In this document: piece by piece, positions 5,006 to 8,299 of the stretch
Position numbering within the stretch: the first letter of the stretch is position 1
Layout: every line of letters starts with the position of its first letter
Source of the DNA: Caldifarciminota bacterium
Lineage (GTDB): Bacteria > Hydrothermota > Hydrothermia > B15-G9 > WFZT01
Length of the DNA: 8,299 nucleotides
NCBI GenBank assembly: GCA_026991055.1
Contig: JALXCE010000050.1
Location: forward strand, 1-8,299
Reading direction: 5' to 3'
The notes under the pieces: generated by a model
Seen by the model: the letters and a program-made list of their open reading frames with translations, nothing else
The model's database searches: none
Told to the model about the DNA's origin: nothing
Made by a program: the position numbers and the translations under genes

Positions 5006-6445
5006 ATGGCTATTAAAGATTTAAGGCAGTATCTGGAGCTTTTGAAATCCGACAATTGCCTCAAAAAAGTTGGGGTTTCTGTGAATCCTGTTCTGGAAAT
5101 CCCGGAAATCCTCAGGCGCGTGATGTACAGAAAAGGTCCGGCAGTGCTTTTTGAAAATATCGAGGGGCATCCCGGCTGGAAGGTTGCTGGGAATCTCTTC
5201 TGCTCCATTGAAATCCTAAAGAGGGCCTACGGAGTTGAAAGACTCGAGGAGATTGGAGAAAGGCTTATTAAGCCTGTTTTTGAGCCCCCATCCACAACTA
5301 TGACAGGCAAGCTAAAGGCCCTCGGTGATGTGATCGGATTTGGCAAATTTACCCCTAAAAAGGTGCGAAAAGGTCCTGTGCTGGAGCGGGTTTTAGAGAA
5401 TCCCAATCTCCTCGACATCCCTGCATTTAAAAGCTGGCCATTAGATGGTGGGCGGTATCTAACATACCCCCTGGTATTCACCTGGGACCCTGAGAGGAAA
5501 ATCACAAATATCGGTGTTTACAGGGTGATGATTTTGGATGAAAAGAGGGGAGTGATTCACTGGCAGATTCATAAACGGGGCAGGATGGCATTTGACAAAA
5601 CAAAGGAAATGGGGCAAAAGATGAAGGTTGCAATCGCAATCGGTGGAGACCCGGGACTTCTTCTAACAGGTGCATCTCCCATTCCGTATCCCATGGATAA
5701 GCTTCTATTTGCAGGATTTGTGAGGGGCGAAGGAATCGAGGTGATTGATATTGATGGAATGCTCTTGCCAGCTCATGCTGAAGCAATTCTCACGGGATTC
5801 GTTGATACTGGTGAACTCCACGAGGAAGGTCCTTTTGGAGACCATTTCGGCTATTATGACAAACCAGAGGAGAAGTATCCTGTTTTCCATCTTGAGAAAG
5901 TTTTCATGAGAAAGGACCCCATTTATTTTGGCTCGGTCGTGGGGCTTCCACCACTTGAGGATGCGGTGATTGGAAAGGCAATTGAGCGGATTTTCCTTCC
6001 CCTTGTAAAAATGATTTTCCCTGAAATTGTCCAAATTAACCTGCCGGAATATGGGATGTTTCAGGGCCTTGCCATTGTTTCGATAAAGAAAAGGTTTCCC
6101 GGCCATGCCAGGAAGGTGATGATGGGACTATGGGGAACAGGTCAATTCTCGCTCACAAAGGGAATTGTGGTTGTTGACCATGATGTAAATCCGCACTCAC
6201 TCAATGATGTGATCTTTGCCGTCTCTGCAAATGTTGACCCGCAGAGGGATGTTGCAATAATTCCCAATACCCATGCCGACGTGCTCGACCCATCCACTCG
6301 GTATGCGGGGCTTGGCAGTAAGCTTGGAATAGATGCAACAAGAAAGTGGAAGGAGGAGACCGGTAAGGAGTGGCCCAAACTTGTAGAGCCAGACCCTGAA
6401 ACGGTGAAGCTTGTTGATAAAAAATGGCGTGACCTGGGGCTTTAG
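5006..6445 (+). CDS. UbiD-family prenyl-FMN-dependent aromatic acid decarboxylase
   Basis: This 479-residue protein has the usual UbiD length (about 450-500). It should remove a carboxyl group from an aromatic acid using prenylated FMN and a metal. The cofactor and metal motif NIGVYR (168-173) holds N168 and R173. It is followed by WQIHKRG (186-192), by GE in FVRGEGIEV (241-242), and by EGPFGDHFGYY (274-284). E274 and D279 fall where the family has its catalytic acid pair next to the arginine. The second acid is Asp rather than the Glu of fungal ferulate decarboxylases, a known variation within UbiD. GGGGAG lies 9 nt before the ATG. It sits between UbiX (4 nt away) and an MqnP-like UbiA (0 nt away). 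The most likely substrate is therefore the naphthoate intermediate of futalosine-route menaquinone synthesis, either before or after prenylation. A 4-hydroxybenzoate-type substrate remains possible. Confidence 0.93.
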   Translation: MAIKDLRQYLELLKSDNCLKKVGVSVNPVLEIPEILRRVMYRKGPAVLFENIEGHPGWKVAGNLFCSIEILKRAYGVERLEEIGERLIKPVFEPPSTTMTGKLKALGDVIGFGKFTPKKVRKGPVLERVLENPNLLDIPAFKSWPLDGGRYLTYPLVFTWDPERKITNIGVYRVMILDEKRGVIHWQIHKRGRMAFDKTKEMGQKMKVAIAIGGDPGLLLTGASPIPYPMDKLLFAGFVRGEGIEVIDIDGMLLPAHAEAILTGFVDTGELHEEGPFGDHFGYYDKPEEKYPVFHLEKVFMRKDPIYFGSVVGLPPLEDAVIGKAIERIFLPLVKMIFPEIVQINLPEYGMFQGLAIVSIKKRFPGHARKVMMGLWGTGQFSLTKGIVVVDHDVNPHSLNDVIFAVSANVDPQRDVAIIPNTHADVLDPSTRYAGLGSKLGIDATRKWKEETGKEWPKLVEPDPETVKLVDKKWRDLGL

Positions 6446-7354
6446 ATGGCCGAAATCAGGTGGGACCCCGGAAAGACTGCAAGGGGTGGGGTAAGGGCAA
6501 TACTGAGGCTCCTTAGAATAGAGCACACGTTATTTTCATTACCATTTGCTTACATGGGTGGGTTACTTGTGGGGAGAATGACGTGGCGTGAATTTATCTG
6601 GATCACCCTTGCGGTTTTTGGACTCCGTTCAGCGGCAATGGCATACAACAATATTGCCGACCTTCCCATTGACAGGCTAAATCCCCGAAGCAAAATGAGA
6701 CCCCTTGTCACAGGAGCTGTGAGCAAATCTACTGCATGGCTCATCGTGGCGCTGGGATCGGCTATTTACTTTCTTTCGGCATACATGCTCAATTTCTACA
6801 GCTTCATCATGAGTCCCATACCGTGGATTTTTGCCCTGACGTATCCACATGTCAAGAGATGGCATTCATTTCCCCATATTCACCTGGGATTTGTCCTTGC
6901 ACTGGTGATTTTAGGTGGAAGCTTTGGTGTGATCGGCGATACGAGTCCCGACATTTTATACGTTTTTAAGCAGGTGCCCTGGTGTTTCATGCTTGCAATT
7001 GTCTTCTGGGTTGCAGGATTCGATATAATTTACAGCATCATGGATGTAGAATTTGACCGAAAGGCCGGGCTCGGCAGTGTCCCTGCAAAATATGGTGAGG
7101 ACAGGGCTGTAATGATTGCCATTATTTTTCACGTTTTAATGGCAGTTTTAATGGTAGTGGGGGCATTTATACATAAACTGGGTCTAATTTCTTATCTTTC
7201 GATATTGGCAGCAAGTGCACTAACAATCTATGGTGATTTTGCAGTCAGGAAATCTTTTACAAATATAAAGATGGCATTCAACCTGAATCTCTGGGTGGGC
7301 CTGATCATTTCCCTTGGCGTAATCATTGACAAATTTTTGAAGAATTATAGGTAA
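6446..7354 (+). CDS. mqnP: UbiA-family prenyltransferase, MqnP-like
   Basis: This polytopic membrane enzyme attaches a polyprenyl chain from its diphosphate to an aromatic ring. It has 302 residues and about eight to nine hydrophobic helices. The first acidic motif is N68-x3-D72-x3-D76 (NNIADLPID) followed by NPRSKMRPLVTG. The second is DVEFD (200-204) in AGFDIIYSIMDVEFDRKAGL, then SVPAKYG. The motifs EHTLFSLPFAY (26-36), RSAAMAYNN and GFDIIYS-DVEFDR are those of the 4-hydroxybenzoate/MqnP branch rather than MenA, heme O or chlorophyll synthases. With UbiX and UbiD alongside, prenylation of the dihydroxynaphthoate of the futalosine pathway is the best reading. Ubiquinone-type UbiA is the alternative. 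The ATG follows the UbiD stop codon with no gap, with only a weak TGGGG upstream, so translation is probably coupled. It is the last gene of the operon, and no clear terminator follows. Confidence 0.88.
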   Translation: MAEIRWDPGKTARGGVRAILRLLRIEHTLFSLPFAYMGGLLVGRMTWREFIWITLAVFGLRSAAMAYNNIADLPIDRLNPRSKMRPLVTGAVSKSTAWLIVALGSAIYFLSAYMLNFYSFIMSPIPWIFALTYPHVKRWHSFPHIHLGFVLALVILGGSFGVIGDTSPDILYVFKQVPWCFMLAIVFWVAGFDIIYSIMDVEFDRKAGLGSVPAKYGEDRAVMIAIIFHVLMAVLMVVGAFIHKLGLISYLSILAASALTIYGDFAVRKSFTNIKMAFNLNLWVGLIISLGVIIDKFLKNYR

Positions 7355-7404
7355 GTTAAAGTGGTCGGATGGATTGTAAGAACGGATCGGGTTTGTAAGG
7401 AACG
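7355..7404. other. Spacer after the operon, no terminator seen
   Basis: No GC-rich hairpin with a T-run follows the UbiA stop codon. A short imperfect 20-nt repeat is visible: TTGTAAG then AACGG at 7374-7385, and again at 7393-7405 with one inserted G. It leads directly into the 89-bp tandem repeat. From here to 7888 no gene is recognisable. Confidence 0.45.
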
Positions 7405-7582
7405 GCTTGTCGGACCTTAAACTAATTTCCCCAACTTGGGCTTGGCAAAGAAGATGAAATTTCAACGGATTTAAAAATCACTATCTCAACTCCGCTTGTC
7501 GGACCTTAAACTAATTTCCCCAACTTGGGCTTGGCAAAGAAGATGAAATTTCAACGGATTTAAAAATCACTATCTCAACTCC
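7405..7582. repeat. Perfect 89-bp tandem duplication
   Basis: Two identical copies, 7405-7493 and 7494-7582, stand head to tail without a spacer. I compared them base by base and found no difference, and the two bases after copy 2 (GC) continue the unit. Each unit begins GCTTGTCGGACC and ends CTCAACTCC, and contains the near-palindrome CCCAACTTGGG. No coding frame is evident. Absence of any mismatch points to a recent duplication or to active homogenisation. Confidence 0.95.
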
Positions 7583-7644
7583 GCCATCCAATTCAACATA
7601 ATATATCTTATGTTACGTTAGTAACATATCCGAATAAGGATGGC
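7583..7644. repeat. Inverted-repeat element with two competing hairpins
   Basis: GCCATCC (7583-7589) and GGATGGC (7638-7644) are perfect complements that frame the element. Inside, AACATAA (7595-7601) pairs with TTATGTT (7608-7614), and TATGTTAC (7609-7616) pairs with GTAACATA (7621-7628) around a GTTA loop. The two inner stems share bases 7609-7614, so they cannot form together. It could be a hairpin-type mobile remnant, a protein-binding site or a structured RNA, and nothing in the sequence decides between them. Confidence 0.6.
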
Positions 7645-7669
7645 CGTAAAATCAATGAAAATAGACTGT

Positions 7670-7701
7670 CGCGGGTAAAAACAGGCGCGGGTATAAACAG
7701 G
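7670..7701. repeat. Two 16-bp tandem repeats
   Basis: CGCGGGTAAAAACAGG (7670-7685) is followed directly by CGCGGGTATAAACAGG (7686-7701), one mismatch in 16. It may be a small binding-site pair or a slippage product. From 7702 to 7812 I see only one further 6-bp inverted repeat (ATATTC 7765-7770 with GAATAT 7777-7782). Confidence 0.6.
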
Positions 7702-7812
7702 GCTTTGGGAGGATTTTTAATTCTAAAAGGTGGTTTTGTAGGCTTTGGCTGATTGGAGGTAGAAATATTCTGAAAAGAATATCTGGTGGTCACTTTTGGT
7801 CAAGATGTTACT

Positions 7813-7883
7813 GCCCCTCACGCAAAAAGAGGTCTCCTCTCCCCGCATAAATTCTTTACGGGGAGAGGATTGAGGTGAGGGGC
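7813..7883. repeat. Palindromic intergenic repeat, copy 4 (full length)
   Basis: This is the most complete member of the family seen at 1812-2010. Outer arms GCCCCTCAC (7813-7821) and GTGAGGGGC (7875-7883) pair perfectly, as do the inner arms TCCTCTCCCCG (7835-7845) and CGGGGAGAGGA (7859-7869). The right half, GAGGATTGAGGTGAGGGG, matches copy 1 closely. Its right edge abuts the broken LVIVD-type gene, so it may have been inserted in that gene or mark a deletion junction. Confidence 0.8.
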
Positions 7884-7888
7884 TACAT

Positions 7889-8143
7889 TTGAATAATCTT
7901 TCATTTGGATGGGCGGTAGGAGTATATGTTACAGGTGGATATGCTTATGTGGCAGATGAGAATGCTGGGCTTCAAATTTATGAGTTTTACGGTGTAGGAG
8001 TTGAAGAGAGCGGTGCAAAGGAAGATTTTAATCCCCTGAAAATTAAAGTGAATTCAATGAGCAGCTTTGATGTTTCATTTGAGGTAAAGCGTGGACAGTT
8101 GTCAAGAATTTTGTGTAAACCATCTTTTCACTCCTCCTCATAA
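7889..8143 (+). pseudogene. Fragment of an LVIVD-repeat surface protein, cut at both ends
   Basis: The frame from 7889 encodes AVGVYVTGGYAYVADENAGL followed by QIYEFYG, one repeat of the LVIVD/beta-propeller type. It continues with GVGVEES and then LKIKVNSMSSFDVSFEVKRG, which looks like the start of a C-terminal sorting domain of exported proteins in FCB-type bacteria. Such proteins normally have hundreds of residues with several repeats, so this is only the C-terminal part. The 5' side ends at the palindromic repeat, where an in-frame TGA occurs at 7871-7873. There is no ribosome-binding site, and the only start would be TTG. The 3' side changes character after about 8093, where the insertion-sequence end begins, and the last 15 or so residues are IS-encoded. 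It is almost surely not a functional gene. The family assignment is from recalled motif patterns. Confidence 0.65.
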
Positions 8144-8299
8144 ACTTCTCTAAACATTCTGTGTAACTCAGATAATACACCCTTAAACCTCGGCTCCGGC
8201 TTACTCCACGCACCTTCTCCTAATCCCCGTAAAAACATCCACCACTTCGCTTCCAATATCTTCTTACTCTGAAAATATCCTCCACTGTTCCTCCTTATC
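8094..8299 (-). mobile_element. End of an insertion sequence, probably IS256-like
   Basis: On the minus strand the transposase-like frame is followed by GTTTACACAAAATTCTTGAC, then AACTGTCC. To my recollection that TTTACACAAAA-TTGACA pattern is typical of the ends of Mutator/IS256-type elements. The end lies inside the sorting-domain region of the broken gene, at about 8093-8094. The other end lies beyond the window, so neither the inverted repeat partner nor the target duplication can be checked here. Confidence 0.55.
8128..8299 (-). CDS. C-terminal part of a probable transposase
   Basis: A frame enters from the right edge and runs 56 codons to TGA at 8128-8130. The 5' part is outside the window. 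The peptide has a basic start (IRRNSGGYFQSKKILEAKWW), a middle with FLRGLGEG, and a helical C-terminus ending LHRMFREVYEEE. Its amino-acid make-up is that of a real protein. The R-R-N-S-G-G-Y-F-x-S pattern resembles the conserved region near the C-terminus of IS256/Mutator-type transposases, where an arginine-rich stretch precedes a G-x-F motif. The catalytic DDE residues would lie upstream and are not visible. The IS-like end sequence just after the stop supports this reading. That it is coding is fairly sure, and the family is a moderate guess. Confidence 0.6.
   Translation of the reverse strand, partial: IRRNSGGYFQSKKILEAKWWMFLRGLGEGAWSKPEPRFKGVLSELHRMFREVYEEE

Noticed and set aside
5705..6106. 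133-codon minus-strand frame inside the UbiD gene
   Set aside because: It is antisense to a well-conserved enzyme, with no recognisable motif.
7405..7582. Possible CRISPR array
   Set aside because: Only two copies stand directly joined, with no spacers and a unit of 89 bp, so this is a tandem duplication.
7608..7793. 61-codon minus-strand frame after the operon
   Set aside because: It has low-complexity composition, crosses the hairpin and 16-bp repeats, and shows no family features.

Overview
The window reads as bacterial chromosome with mixed AT/GC content and short intergenic spacers. There is a tRNA gene without an encoded CCA, sigma70-like promoters, and a compact operon of late quinone-biosynthesis genes. 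A broken gene near the right edge carries an LVIVD-type beta-propeller repeat followed by what looks like the start of a C-terminal sorting domain. That combination is common in poorly cultured FCB-type or candidate-phylum bacteria (WOR-3-like lineages), but the placement is inference with low confidence.

Layout from left to right. (1) A leftward gene for an exported protein of unknown function runs off the left edge (1-343, start at 343, strong Shine-Dalgarno). It has no stop inside the window. (2) Positions 344-806 hold its likely promoter, a cluster of hairpin repeats and no recognisable gene. (3) A DMT/EamA-family membrane transporter (807-1652) is followed with no gap by a convergent tRNA-CAT gene (1653-1725, minus) that has a near-consensus promoter. 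(4) Positions 1771-2110 are dominated by three copies of a GC-rich palindromic repeat. (5) A six-gene operon (2152-7354, plus) encodes a periplasmic binding protein, permease and ATPase of an SsuABC/TauABC-like importer. It continues with a UbiX flavin prenyltransferase, a UbiD decarboxylase and a UbiA prenyltransferase of the MqnP type. All junctions overlap or lie within 4 nt. (6) From 7355 onward there is no intact gene. This stretch holds a perfect 89-bp tandem duplication, a hairpin element, another palindromic repeat, a gene fragment, and the end of an insertion sequence whose transposase runs leftward from beyond the right edge.

How the genes work together. UbiX makes prenylated FMN, UbiD uses it to decarboxylate an aromatic acid, and the MqnP-like UbiA attaches the isoprenoid tail. 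These are the late steps of menaquinone synthesis by the futalosine route. The unusual point is that the three genes are locked in one operon behind a complete importer, which suggests that an aromatic or otherwise related precursor may be taken up and turned into quinone. The imported substrate cannot be read from the sequence.

The operon promoter has a perfect TATAAT only 9 nt before the first start codon, with an in-frame stop between them, so a leaderless mRNA is likely.
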